Below, piece by piece: positions 46,001-58,495 of a DNA stretch of 64,000 nucleotides. How positions within the stretch are numbered: position 1 is the first letter of the stretch; each line of letters begins with the position of its first letter. The stretch lies in the NCBI GenBank assembly GCA_036785705.1, contig JAWUZG010000354.1, positions 1-64,000 on the forward strand, written 5' to 3'. Both the position numbers and the translations under genes were made by a program. This stretch comes from Acanthornis magna. Its lineage: Eukaryota; Chordata; Aves; Passeriformes; Acanthizidae. The notes beneath the pieces were generated by a model. The model saw nothing but the letters and a program-made list of their open reading frames with translations, was not told the origin of the DNA and made no database searches.

Positions 46001-49000
46001 GGCTGAAAGCAGACCCCTGGTCTTCTCAGCCCCATACTCAGTGGTCTGTGTAGAGTTCAAAAGATATATTTGTCCTCAGAGTAATACACTCCAGCCAGCT
46101 ATGTAGGATGATTTTGTGGTATTTATTTTACAGGAAACATCATTCATATTCAAGGGATTGTATCAGTGCTTCGAAAGACAATAACCAGAGTGTATAAAGA
46201 AATGTGATCTATGCTTCTGTATAAACACTGGTGTAACATATGTTTTTGTCATTTATACTTAACTCCCAGAATGTACTTACTTATGTTATTTACTTTTACA
46301 ATCCAAAATTAAGTATATTTTATTCCAGACAAAGAGTGAGAGAGCAATCTGTTTGGATGTCTATTGAAAATTCATGTTCAGGGTGTTAAAGTGTAGTGAT
46401 TTCCTTCCAGAAGACCTCAGACTCAGAAGGCCAAATGTATGCAAAGAACACTTGCTCCAGAGGATCTTTGCCATTGGGAGTGGTGAAAATAACACTCTTT
46501 TGCTGCATGTTGTGATGGCTTTTGGCATGGGCATGTGAATGAGGCAAAGATATAAAAGAGGAAAAGGGTTCATCATCCCATCCAATTTTTATACTACAAA
46601 TAATTAAACCGTAATTTAGAGAATATGAGGTTCAATTACTGCCGTCGGTACTGAGTACAAGGTGATATCTGTGATAGTGTTCAGTTTGTCTTTTGTTAGT
46701 TTCACAGGTTGTGAGCAGGCTTTTTGTTTTTAACCCCTGGATATAGGAGGGGGGATCTGCCTACTTTTTGGCAGGGGAAAGAGAATTTGGAGACGGGACG
46801 TTTTCCTCAGCTTAAAAGAAATAATGATCTCTTCAGAAGAAACTAATCTGGGTTTGATGATTTGGGTTTATGGTCTGTACCCTTTCATGTGTGCAGCTGT
46901 GGCTGCTTGTAGGAAAGCTGGGGTGTCCCAGGAGTGACATAGGCAGGGCATCCTTAGTTATTCTGAAAAGTGCCTATTTCCACAGCCTGGGAGGGTAAGG
47001 GGAGGACTGAGTGCTGGGGGAGAGCTGGAGGCAGAAGTCCCCAAAGAGTTTTAGCCACAGGTATTCTGGTTTTGTTTCTTTAATTAATCAGTGCATGGTA
47101 AACTTCCTTCCCAATTTGTCATCATTTGAGTAATTATATCTAATATAGCTGAGGGTTCCCGAGGTGATCGGTGTTTTCAGTACCATGCAGACAAGCTATA
47201 AGGTGAGAGCTCTGGGGCTGGGGACAGCCCCACAAACAGGTCTGAGCTGCTGCATGGTGAAAGAACTTCTCAGGGAGAAATGGGACTTCTCAGGACTGAA
47301 ATCCAGTAGGCAGAGAAAACACATGCCCAGAATTATAATTTGAGCTTGGTGATATTTATTATAATGCTAGCTGTTTTGTTTGTTTGTTTATTTTCTTATT
47401 TTTTGAAAAGGTAAATGCTTAAAAAAATGGCTTTGCCTGGGAATTCAGAAGTTTTGAAGTGGAAATTCTGTGTTGTGATAGGTATTTTTAAAGCTTATAC
47501 AGCTCCAGAGGAATGGAGTTGACCTCTTAAATAAGTTTACGCAATAATACCATCTATATGTTCAGAAAATAAATGAATGTTCAAAAAGGAACGAGCTTTC
47601 AGTACAGCTGCAGCTTTGACAAAAGAAAATGTAGTTTTATAAAGGCCCACATAAGGGTGAAAGAACACTGATTATTAACCTGCCCATCGAGTCATTGTAG
47701 TGCTTTCATCAGAACTAACAGTGAAGATGTTTTATAAACATAAATACACAAATATTTATGAAACAGGACTTGCAATGTATTTCTGTTCATAACAATCTTG
47801 ACCTCACTGTTCAACCCTTACCAGAGTTCTTCTAGTTTCTCTTGCATAGCATAGTATCTGTTTGTTTTTCTCCAGTTAATCAGTTAATCAGGTGGGGTTT
47901 AAGTGTTGTACTAATCACAAACAATGTTAATGAAGATGGCTTACAGTCCTTTTGCATGTTGTAAATTCTTTCTTTTTCCTCCCCAGAAGACAGGTAAGAA
48001 GGAGCCTCTGAGGTATGAGAAATGAAAGTGTATTTTAAAAAAATTATTAGGAATACACATTTATATTTTTGAGTAATCTTTTCTTTAAATTGTCTGTGAA
48101 TATATTTCGGTCATGAAGCTTAAGGGAATAACTCCGTTATGTCTAAGAGGTCCTTTTAGAGCTCAGTTTCTATCATCCCAACTATTAAAACCTCATGAAA
48201 TGAACAGGTGTAGTGCCACCAAGAAAACCCTCATCTCTGGAGCACACTTTGATATAGTTTTGGTACAGTGTAAAAGAAATGTTTGTACTTCAGTTGCTTG
48301 GTATGAATGGCAGTAACTTTTCAGTTTCATGGAGCAGTGCAATACTTGGTCTCAAGGTGTATAGTCTCCCTTCCTTTACACATGTACTTTACATTAATAA
48401 TAATGAGTATTACACATTTGGATTATCATTAGGCTATTTTGAAAAAACTTTCAGTAATTTCTTAGATGAATTCTTATTTAGTGTTTGAAGTGTGTTGAAA
48501 GGTACAGATGATTTTGACCATGAGAAAAGGAAAGGAATTCTGCAGAAATTAGCTGTTTTCAGTGCTTTATTCCAGTTGAGAATTAGATAATGTATTAAAA
48601 AGACAAAAGCTAATCTTTCCCACTCTGTAAAAGTCATTACCATTTAACAACTGCTGGAGGACTTGTATGAAGTACTTTAGAGGTCTCAATTCAGTTTCTA
48701 GAGTGCAGATGTCTTTAAAGTACCACAAATACCCTAGAAATTATGGTATTTTAGCCCTTGTGTTTTGAGCAGATGATCTACGTGTTATGGATGTGGAGAG
48801 GGAAGCTGACTAATTTTGCCAAACCAGGCATGTCTTTTGTCCAATACCTTATATTCTGGGGTTCGAGTGAGAAGTGAAGAAGTGCTGAGGCAGCAATTGC
48901 AGTCATCCAGTTTAACACAGAGCAGAGGGAGTGTGACTGTGATTTAGGAATAAAAGAACGTGATAAGTAAGTTTTGGACATTAGCTGCTCTGCTAATGTA

Positions 49001-51529
49001 CTATTTTGTGTGACAGGAATGGGTATGTAGATTTCTGTCCCTGAAATTGTTCATTTTTTGCTTCACTGAATGAAAGTTGTTGAAATCATAACTTTTGTCT
49101 CTGTCAGCTTACTTTCATTAGCCTTATTCATAATACAAAATCTCCTCAGTCTATGATAGTTTATGTTTAAAAGATCTGTAGTTATTTTCAGATTGCTTTT
49201 ATTCAGTTCCCCATCCATTAAGCTTTTTTGTAACATCCTGTTTTTTCACTAGTGGCTGTAATTTTCATGTGCTTTGTTTAAAGTTCTGCTTGTTATTTTT
49301 GTTTTCCTGTCTCCTGAATTTGTGACTGTAGAGCATCTCCTGTATAACTTCCTCTGGTTTAAACTTTTCACTGATTTTGATGGACAGTCCTCCTTTTTAT
49401 TGATTATTTTCATCTGAATCAGAGTATGAAAACACACTAGGCAGATGCTACAGTCCATCTAGTCATGTGTTTCAGCTTGCTATTTATTTTCAGTACCAGG
49501 CAATTTGTGTGTTTGCCCTTACTGTTTAATGGGATTCCTTCTCCTGGAGCTGGGACTAATTTTCTTTTCATTGTGCTGCAATTTCAAGAGATTCTGAAAA
49601 ACAAATAGTAACACATGAATTTCATAGACATCCTACTGCGTACTGAAAATGGAGGAGGACAGGAACATGAAGGAAATGGATGAAAAATTAGAGTCCTTGA
49701 TACAGGCAAAAGGCAAAAGCTCGGTTTTTTGGATACAACGTGGACAATTAGTGTAGTCGACACTGTTCAAAAGATAGAAGGGTAACACAGATTAAGGTGA
49801 ACAGAATGTTAAAAATCTTTGTTAGGAAAAAAGTACTCTTAGTTGACTTAAAGTGTGGTCAGATAATTAGAATATAATTTTATAATTTTAAAATTAGATG
49901 GTACACTTGACTGCAGCCAAAATTCAGCACCCAAACTGTCTCATCCTGTGAGGGGACCAGAGTATTTTGATGTAATTTGTGGTTAAAATTTTCATGTCTC
50001 TTCTGTAGACCAGCATAAATCTGTTTCTTTCTTGTTTCTATAGCTTTAGTCTGCAAACCAGTCAACATCACTGTGAGAGAATGATGGTCTCCATACAGGG
50101 TGGTCTTGAACACACAGTGATTATTCAAAGTTGTAGAACAGTCAGCTAATCATGACACCAGCCTTTCTTCCTCATTTTCTAGTGGCAACATTTTAGAAAG
50201 CCCGTGGACTCCTGTAATATGAGTGGTTTTGGTCATGGTTAATAATGGCTGATGCTTTTTCTGACTCTTGCCTCTCCTAGCATCAGAAACTAAATATATA
50301 TATTTTTTTAAAAGTTTTCTGTTTTGCTTACATTTAAAAAAATACTCCAAAAATAAAACAATCTTGATTTGTCACCTGTTATCTATTATTTGTCAGAAGG
50401 AATGACAAATATACTCATCTAATAAATGCTGAAGTAAGGATCCAGTGCAGCCAGCACCTAAATTGCTTTTGTGTATTACAGTGGATAAAAATCTAGAAAA
50501 GGAATTGAGTATTGATTTTCCTAATCTGTTTTGATTTTGAATCAACAGAAAATGCATACACATGCAGCGCCCATACCAAAAAAGCTTCTTTTTAGGTCTG
50601 AACTTTCTTACATGCTTATATATATCTGCACAAAATATACAAAAATCTCACTTCTCTCATTTGCAAATATTTTGCATTGAGTCTGCATTTATTTTGACAT
50701 AGAAAACCCTAAAGCATTCCCTTAAAGTCACTACCACTCTTGCTATCATCACCAGGCTTTAAAATTGTGTCTTAGATTTTGCTAAGTCCCTTACTTAAGT
50801 AATATTTTATTGGTTTAAAGCCTGAATCTCAACTTCTGCTTTTATTTATGTTTGATTGGCTTTCTTCCTGCTGTGTCTGGAGTGGTATATGCATCTGCAA
50901 ATGATCTGAGTTTGCTAATGCGGAGATTTATAGGTGTCTTTTTTCCCCCTCAACAAAATACCAGAAATTAATGTAAAATACTTGTTTACCTGCACTTAGA
51001 AGTATTTTAGAAACACCTGTGAAGAAACTAACCCGAATGTATGTGTTCTGGTCACCAGTTAATGCATTTCTATGTTCCCACAGACTTGCTATAACCCAAG
51101 TTGCAGTCATGAGTAACCCTGCCTTTTGGAGAAATTAATTTAGAACCCCCTTATTTTGATTTTTTTATTACAGTGGGACCTGTCAGGTTAGATGCTTTGT
51201 TGTGCTTAACTGCTGATGGTGGCAACTTAGGCTTTAAACAACTTTGAAACCACTTGTGCTTGATCTGGAACTTAGTGAAGCAGATGGAAAGTCTGCAAGA
51301 TGAAAATGGTGTATTGAGAACAGTAAGTCAGCAGGTCTTTGCAGAGATAGGCTGGTAGTGGGTCAGTGTGGGGAAAGTTAAAGAGACTCCAGGGACTGCT
51401 CTGCCTGAAATCTTCTAAAGATCCCAAGCTATAGAACAAGCTTCAACTTGGAGGAAGTTTGGATTTGCCTTTAAGTTTTGCAACGCAAGCTTTTCTTTAA
51501 TTTTTTATACTACTTTGTTGTACAAAGCA
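43025..51529. other. AT-rich gene-desert-like sequence
   Basis: No exon series, RNA gene or transposable element is recognised. An open minus-strand segment at 46361-46585 (MDGMMNPFPLLYLCLIHMPM at its start) could be an eroded element or chance. An (AAT) microsatellite lies at 45507-45526. A GC-richer patch lies around 46900-47060. Confidence 0.5.
45507..45526. repeat. (AAT)n microsatellite
   Basis: About six AAT units, AATAATAATAATAATAAA in part, following AAAATA. Confidence 0.85.
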
Positions 51530-51640
51530 CATGAGATAAAGCGAGATGCTTGCAGCTGGGTATGATTAGCATATATTTATGCTGCTAATTGAACATTATG
51601 CAAATTGTATTCTCTCCTGGTTAGCTCACTGAGCCCTGGA
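51530..51640. promoter_or_regulatory. Possible conserved enhancer-like element
   Basis: An exact octamer motif ATGCAAAT (51598) lies near TGATTAGCATATATTTATGC and GCTGCTAATTGAAC, a cluster of POU- and homeodomain-type sites in repeat-free sequence. Clusters like this are typical of developmental enhancers in gene deserts, but this is a motif-based guess. Confidence 0.25.
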
Positions 51641-54600
51641 TATGGGGTTTCTCTCAGCAGAGTGTGAGTCCTTCTTCTGTAATTGTCTCATACTTGCAGA
51701 AATTAAATTTGCTCTGTCTTGTCACACTTTTTACCATGTTTCTTTTAATATTGTAATTATATGGAAGTTTCTAAATGAGAAACACAACCCCAACTGGCAA
51801 TTATTTGAAAAAAATATTTTGTGAAAGGTTCAGATTTATTGTCTCCCCGCAAAGGCTCAGGGACTTTGATTTTTGGGCCAGTCAGACTTGCAAGAATTTT
51901 TTTTGTTTACAATGAGCTGAAGATGGTGGGGGGGCTTATTTTGATCTTTTATGTGTGTAAATCAAGAAAACTTTGAAGTTTGTGTGGGGTTAAAACCAGT
52001 GCAACTCTGATGAGATTCAGACTGCTGTTGTTTCTGTAAGAGATGTGTGGGGAGCTTATGCTTGTGCTGCTGGACCTGTGACCTGAGCAGCCGTGGCTGG
52101 AGCCAGAGCCACCTCCTGCAGATCCCTGCACCTCCCTTGCTGCCAAAATGCCTTTTCCTCTTCAGCATGTGATTATGTGCACATCCACTTACCAAATGCC
52201 TAAAAGGAGCTGAAACAGCTGCTGAAGCACTGCTGACGTTTTCCTTTCCTTCTATTCTAAATGGACAAACAGTGACTTTAGTGCAGTGTCTTGCTATGAA
52301 TTACTGGGGCCATGAAAGCTCCCATTACAGCCCTTCTCACAACTCAACCAGCACAATGGGCAAAATCACAGATTTCCCTGATGGATTGCACAGCTCTGCA
52401 CTCACACAAAGTCTGCGGATCTAAGGGATGGCAGTGCTTTGCAGGGGTAAAAAAACCACTTTTCAGTTGTTAGCACAAAACAAAATAACAATCCCTTCTA
52501 TTTAATAGAAAAAAGCCTGGGAGAAAATGGCCCCATGCTGAGCCCAGCTGTGATTTTGGTGGTGGGGGAGTGCAGGAGGGCAGGCACTGTTTTTCTGCCA
52601 AGACCTTGACTGTGGGAGTTGCTCCATCTTCCCAGCTTTTGTTGGTCAGAAATGAAGACCAGCAGGGGATTGTGTGAAGCCTACAGGGCCATGCTGTGGG
52701 GGCTTTCTCAGCTAGAGATGTTTTTGTTGGGAGTGGTTTTACTTCAGTTAATGTATTTGAGCAGACTTGTTAGTGCTGTTTTGTCAACAGGTGGCACCCA
52801 GACATAGTCTGTACACGGTTTTCTTGGTTGGGAGAGCTGGTTTTTTATGCTTCAGTGACAGTGTGGCCATAGTGGTTCACTTTGTGTGATCAGCTTCTGG
52901 AGGGAGGACCCACAACCATGAGGAATGCTGGCATGTGGCCTTTGGTTTTGAGTAACATCCTCATGGTCAAATGCAGCCATAATAAACAATCCAGTGTGAG
53001 TGTCTTCACCCATGGCAGGGGTTCTGATGTGTAACTGTAAACACTGGGAACATCCCTGCTCTCAGGAGGAATTTAGGAGATGTACCTCCGCTGCTGCCAT
53101 TGCTTTTAAGGTACTGTAGGTTTGCCTGGTTGTAGCATCTTCCTTTTTCAACCAGATTCAATTGGATCGGGCCAGTTTCCTTGACTTGAATGTATTATTC
53201 CTATGCTTTCTATATTAATGAAATTAATTGAATGTAGTGTCAACAGTGGCATTTTTGTCTCTGTGTGTGAGGCAAACAGCTGTGAAGTCGGTCAGACTTC
53301 GCATGTCCTGTGAGCAAGTGTGACATAACTGGGAGGCAACAGTTGTGGACAGAGCCCACTGTTTAGTGAAGCACTCTAGAACCCTGAGAGATGAAAGGCA
53401 GTGCATAAATGTGAAATATTATAATTAGTGAGCAGGATCATTGCCAAAAACCTCTTATTGTTCTCATTTGCAGGAATGTGTGCTGCTCTCTTAATTTAAA
53501 AAGTAATTCAGATAGCTTAAGAAGGTTTATTGGCTCAGTGAGGGAGAACCTTAGCTAAGAGGGATGTTAGAAGCACCTTTTTTCATTCTTATTAAAAAAG
53601 CTCAAATATGGGGGAAAAATTGTCTTGTAACGGCCAGGTGGCCTTACAAGGTTTTTTCCTATGTTTACTGAGTCCACTTTGCTAAATCCACCTTTGTGGT
53701 GTGGTGTGCTCTCATGCAAAGATCCCCCAACAGAGTTGAAATGCTCAAATATTTTTAAGATCATTGTTTTTATGAGACATTTATGGTTTTATGTTTTCAA
53801 AGCTAGGGTCTGTTCAGCTAGCTGACAATATAAAATGGAAGTAGTTCAACCCTTGCAGGGAAGCAGGAGTGAGCTGTGCATGCTAAAGTTAACCCAAAGT
53901 ATGAAAATGTCATGAGATGTGCATAGGAAATGTAGACTGAAATAACTTCCCCCGAATCTTGGGTTAATTTAGTTTTTAGTTGGGGCTTATTTTGTAATTT
54001 TGTAGTGGTTTTTGATCTGTTAATGCTGATGAACTCTTTGATGTTTCTGACTTTTACTTTGTTTTACTTTCTAGAAGTTAAGATGTTAGAAAAAAATGCA
54101 TGTCTTTGGGACAAAGACAAAATCAAGAGCCTAATATCATTGTAGGAGTATTTCTAACGTCCCTATTTTTGTATATCACCATCTGCAATGTGTGTTTGGC
54201 TTGAAAACCTGACTCAAGGACACTGTCTGCTCCTGGCCTCTCCTCTTTGTCCAGAAAGAAAGGCGACAAAGCAGATATCTTACCAATCCTTATTCAGAGG
54301 CTGCACTTCTTGGGCTTTAAAGGAAGGTGAGGCAGGTGTCCCTCTTGTCCTACCATTCCAGCACCATAGTTCATCCGAGGATGAGCAGTTTGCTAAATTT
54401 TTGGTAGCTTCAGCTTATATAATTACCTGTAGCCAAATTCTGGTCATAATTAATGTACTATAGAGATATTTGGCCATAGACCTGGGAAGGATAATAAGGC
54501 TGTAGAGGCAGCACCTTTACAGGTTGCATTATTTTTCTATCTTTAGTACTAAATGGGCAAGGTAAAATGTGTTGAATTCTCCTTGCATGTAAACAGCTAA

Positions 54601-55474
54601 GTCTAATTTCCAGGTTCTAGCTTCTCTTTTGTAGAGGTTAGACCAAAACAGGAAGCAGGAGGGAAAAAAAGAGAATAAAATGGCATGCATCTTTCTTTCA
54701 ATGTTTTCTAAACTATACCAAGGTCAGCAGGCCAGAACAGTTGGTATTACTGTACCTTTCCTGGCATTATTAAATGTTTTGCATCCTGTTCATATACCAT
54801 CTGTTTAGTTGTTCAGTGATATAATGACCAAAATGAAAAGCAAAGACATTTGCACTGGCATTGTATAAAATAGACTGCTGGAAATTCAGAGCAGTTCCTT
54901 GCCTACTTTGAGTAAGATCCCTTGTTTATTCTGGTAAATGACTCACTTGGGCAGTTACTGCTAGCATTTTGGAAGATTGCATGCCCAGCATTTTTACATG
55001 CTGAATGTTCAGCATGTATATACAGCATGTTATATAGTTGAAACTGGCACACAGAACGACCAGATTTTCAAAGGTCCTTGGATTTCACACAGGTTTTGTA
55101 TTAAGGCTGCATTCCCAAAAAACTGAATATCAACAAGAACTCCTATTTTGAAAAGCCTGACAGCTTAGAAAGAATTGTTTTGTTGCCTAAAATAAAATGA
55201 AGCAAGAGTTTGCTTCCTGACAGTGTCTGCAGAGGATGGGAAAATTCTGGCCAGGGAGAGTAGTAACAGATAACTGTTGCTCTTGGTTGCTCCTTTGAAG
55301 TGTGAGCACTCTGAGAAAGCCTAACACTTTTCAGGAGCGACGCCCTCCCAAAGTGAGCTCTTACACCTAGACTGGAGGAAATCTGGCATATATGGAAAAA
55401 AGAAGGCAAACCCCACACTTTTAAGGCTGTGGAAAATAATACGTATTCTTTGTATTGTTTAACCAAATACAGAG
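51641..55474. other. Intergenic or intronic DNA, no gene recognised
   Basis: No supported feature. A GC-richer patch at 52030-52150 (GAGCAGCCGTGGCTGGAGCC) has no recognised identity. The remainder is AT-rich. Several imperfect inverted AGCATG/CATGCT words cluster at 54978-55030. Confidence 0.5.
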
Positions 55475-55545
55475 ATTGTTGTCCAGAGAGCTGGTGGATG
55501 CCCTGGACACGTTCAAGGTCAGGTTGGGCGAGGCTCACCCCAAAT
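55475..55545 (+). mobile_element. Short CR1 LINE fragment
   Basis: GTTGTCCAGAGAGCTGGTGG, ATGCCCTGGACACGTTCAAG and GTCAGGTTGGGCGAGGCTC follow the CR1 3' region (the usual form has CCCAGAGA..TGGATGCCC and TTCAAGGCCAGG). Both flanks lose similarity quickly, so it is a small remnant. Confidence 0.6.
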
Positions 55546-55766
55546 GTTGTGGGTGTGGAATGGCAGCACCTTTTCATTCCATATGATCTTCGGGTGTGTT
55601 CCCCTGTACACTAATTGTATAAGGACAAGCCGGGGTAGAACGCTCTGAACAACACAACTCTTAATCAGCTATCAGTTCTCACTTTTCCCACACACAGACT
55701 GTTTGATTGGCCTTTACACTGAGAAATTTCCACAAAAGGGAAGGCAATAGAGCCTTTATTTCAGAC
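55546..55766. other. Spacer between two CR1 pieces
   Basis: No feature recognised. It could be unique DNA or CR1 remains too worn to see. Confidence 0.4.
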
Positions 55767-56451
55767 TCAAGTTCTGCAGTACCTCATGTGAACAGGCTGA
55801 GAGCAGCCCTGGGGAGAAGGACTTGGGGGTGCTGGTGGATGTGAGGCTGGACATGAGCCAGCCAAGAAAATCAAAAATACCCTGAGCTGCATCAAAGAGA
55901 GAGTGGCCAGTGGGGTGAGGGAGGGGATTCTGCCCCTCTCCTTTGGTGAGACCCCAGCTGGGGTGCTGCATCCAGCTCTGGAGTTCTGAGCACAGCAAGG
56001 ACTTGGACCTGTTGGAGTGAGTCCAAAGAGCACCACAGAGATGATCAGAGGGATGGAGCACTTCTGTGAAGAAAGACAAAGAGAATTGGGATTGTTCAGC
56101 CTGGGGAAGAGGTGGCCTTGGGGAGATCTTGTTGCAGCCTTCCAAGACCTAAAGGGAGCCTAAGAAATATAAAGAAGGGCTTTTTCCAAGGGGAAATGTC
56201 TTTAAACTGAAAGAGAGTAGATTTTGATTAGATATGAGGAAGAAATTCTCTACTGGGAGGATGGTGAGGCAGTGGAACAGTTTTCCCAGAAAAGGTGTGT
56301 ATGTCCCATCCCTGAAAGTGTAAAAGCCCAGGTTAAGTGAGGGTTTGAACAACCTGGTCTAGTGGAAAGTGTCCCTGCTCATGTCAAGGTGGTTGGAATT
56401 AAATGATCTTTAAGGTCTCTTCCAACCAAACCATTCTATGATTCTGTGATT
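55767..56451 (+). mobile_element. CR1 LINE, 5'-truncated, with intact 3' end
   Basis: This follows the CR1 3' region for about 685 bases: GACTTGGGGGTGCTGGTGGA, GATTCTGCCCCTCTCCTTTG, GGTGAGACCCCAGCTGGGGT, GCTGCATCCAGCTCTGG, GATGATCAGAGGGATGGAGC, TTGTTCAGCCTGGGGAAGAG, TTTAAACTGAAAGAG, GAACAACCTGGTCTAGTGGA, GGTCTCTTCCAACCAAACC and the terminal ATTCTATGATTCTGTGAT. The reading frame is broken by many changes. Older CR1 copies of this kind are abundant across birds, which supports the host assignment. Confidence 0.95.
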
Positions 56452-56689
56452 TAAGATAATAAATGGTAAAATTTCTGTAATTAAAAAAATAAGGTTTCCT
56501 TTCTGATAATGACAATTACATGAAATCTATAAACAGAAATTACAATGTATTTAAAGTGGTTTTGTGTTTGTGTGGACGAGTCAAGGGTAACATCTGAACG
56601 AGTTTTAATAAAGGTAAGTGCATGCTGGAGGTACTATAAAAATCCCAATTTGCTGATGAAACTGATAAACTATGATAATTGATGCCAAT

Positions 56690-57000
56690 AATTTATTTTT
56701 CTGTTGATACTGAGATTAGCACTTGCAGACAGAGAGTTAAAGTTCATCATTTAAGAGTGCCAGAGGCACTGCTGGGCTATGTTTACAAGCCTTTTAATGA
56801 CTCTGGTAGGTGATGCCACATGAATATTCGTTTTAATGGCATATATTGGTAGGCGAAAAATTGCGACTTGCACGATATAGCCGTCTCTTAAAAATTAAAT
56901 GAACATATGGTAAATGACAGGAATTTTAAAGAAGCTCCAAATAGTTTCATTACAGTTAGCTGGCAGTGATGGAATTGAAGAGTAATAAGGAGGGAAAGAA
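56690..57000. other. Possible conserved non-coding element
   Basis: The sequence is repeat-free and AT-rich but keeps several CpG words (AATATTCG, GTAGGCGAAAAATTGCG, CACGATATAGCCG). CpGs are normally lost in neutral AT-rich bird DNA, so this is a mild hint of constraint. It also has homeodomain-type TTTTAATGGC and AAATTAAATG motifs. No alignment was possible. Confidence 0.25.
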
Positions 57001-57234
57001 AAGCTTTCCTTCTGTGTGCAGACTGAAACTGTGATTACACTGGTATCTCATGTACAGGATAAGTGGGAAGGGAGGGCTCATACCATGTGAAATTGCTGAC
57101 AAATGTTAAAATCAGTCCTGTATCATGTGCAGAGGCTTTAATCATGTTGCTGACTGCATCTCTTTTTGTGAAAGGGGACACGTCTTGCCTTTGAGGACAT
57201 TTACCTGGCTGGAAAAGCCTTGTTTCCAATTGTT

Positions 57235-57350
57235 ATGCAGAGCCGCGTGTCATCCCATTGCCGCAGACTGTGAGCTCGTGATAAGAGCTAATTGACTCGC
57301 AATTCCTTATTTGCATCGCATTTTTGATTCCTGGAAATCAATGAGCAACC
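57235..57350. other. Possible conserved non-coding element
   Basis: A cluster of CpG words (GAGCCGCGTG, TTGCCGCAG, GAGCTCGTGA, GACTCGCAAT, GCATCGCAT) is combined with TAATTGA and TTATTTGCAT homeodomain/POU-like motifs. The composition is unusual against its surroundings. This is a suggestion only. Confidence 0.25.
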
Positions 57351-58442
57351 TGAAAGTCAAGACATTGTAGAGGTCAGTGTGTACACACACACGCCAGCAA
57401 CCACAGAATTTGATTAGCTGAAATGGTGACAGGGTTTTTGTACATTTTTTTAGCTTTGATATGAAAAAGAGTTGGACAAGGTAGGTCTGGCTGAGAAGTG
57501 TTTGCTTATCATCTTTTTTTCTCTCTCATAAAACTGCCGGCAGTCTACTCAGGTGCCTTTAAAGCTTGTACTGCTGACAGCAGTTGGAGTTTCTGGGGAA
57601 GTGCTATGATGCTGAGGAAGCAAGTTTAATAATTTCTGACGTTGATCCTATGCTGGTTAAAGAATGTAGGATTTTCAGGACAAGCCTGAGAAAAGATAGG
57701 CCACTGAGGAAGATGCTCTACTACTAAAAACATGTGCTGTAAGCCTGAGGAGTAACTTTTTGTTCCTCCAGAACAGCAATTGTTGTTTCATGCTAAGCAG
57801 GAGTTCTGATGGAAATTCATATAGATTTTCAGGTTCTGCAAAGCCATATGAGGTATTTTGCATGAGTAATGATCACTCCGAAAAAGAGCCTTTCTGCAGT
57901 AAGCTTAAAATCTAGGAGTGTGAATCAAATATAATGCGCTGTACATACATCATCATAAGTGGTCTTGATACCCCAGAAAAAGTTTCTCTACACCGATAAT
58001 TTTCATTAACAAGTTGCATGTGAGAAAGGTCAGTAATCCTTGTTCACACAGTGTCTCTAAATTGTCTATTAAAGTGCCTGTTAACAGTGACATCTTTTTT
58101 GAGAGGGAAAAGCCACTTGTTTATGTCTTTTGTCACTAATATGCTGAATGAAGTATTGAACTGAATGGAATGAGGTGGTGTCAGGGGCCAATGATGAGAG
58201 AAAAAGAATTGACAAAAGAGAAGGAAATGATACAGAGAATACGGAAATAAGTAGAAAGCAGAAATCTGTGTGGAAATGGAAAAGTGATCAAGATATCTAC
58301 AATTAATTCAGGCTAGGTGACACTGGGAAAAGGAGGCTTCAGAAATCTGCTACTGCGTTTTTGTTTCTGATTTCTTTAAACACGTGTAGTAGAAGAAAAA
58401 TATTGCCAAATACAGGAAAGGCTGAAAAGAAAGTAAATCAAG

Positions 58443-58495
58443 GGGAAGGAAGGAAGGAAGGAAGGAATGGTGCGGAAGGAAGGAAGGAAGGAATT
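58443..58495. repeat. (GGAA)n microsatellite, two blocks
   Basis: AAGGAAGGAAGGAAGGAAGG and a second similar run are separated by AATGGTGCGG. Arrays of GGAA are the binding core of ETS-family factors; function here is not implied. Confidence 0.93.

Larger units (their letters stand above)
56452..58442. other. Single-copy AT-rich DNA, two stretches conserved-element-like
   Basis: No gene is recognised. Segments at 56690-57000 and 57235-57350 keep CpG-containing words within AT-rich, repeat-free sequence and are listed separately as possible conserved elements. A short TGTGTACACACACAC word lies near 57380. Confidence 0.5.

Noticed and set aside
46361..46585. 74-codon minus-strand frame with His/Pro/Met-rich start
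   Set aside because: It may be a worn transposon piece, but I could not place it in a family.
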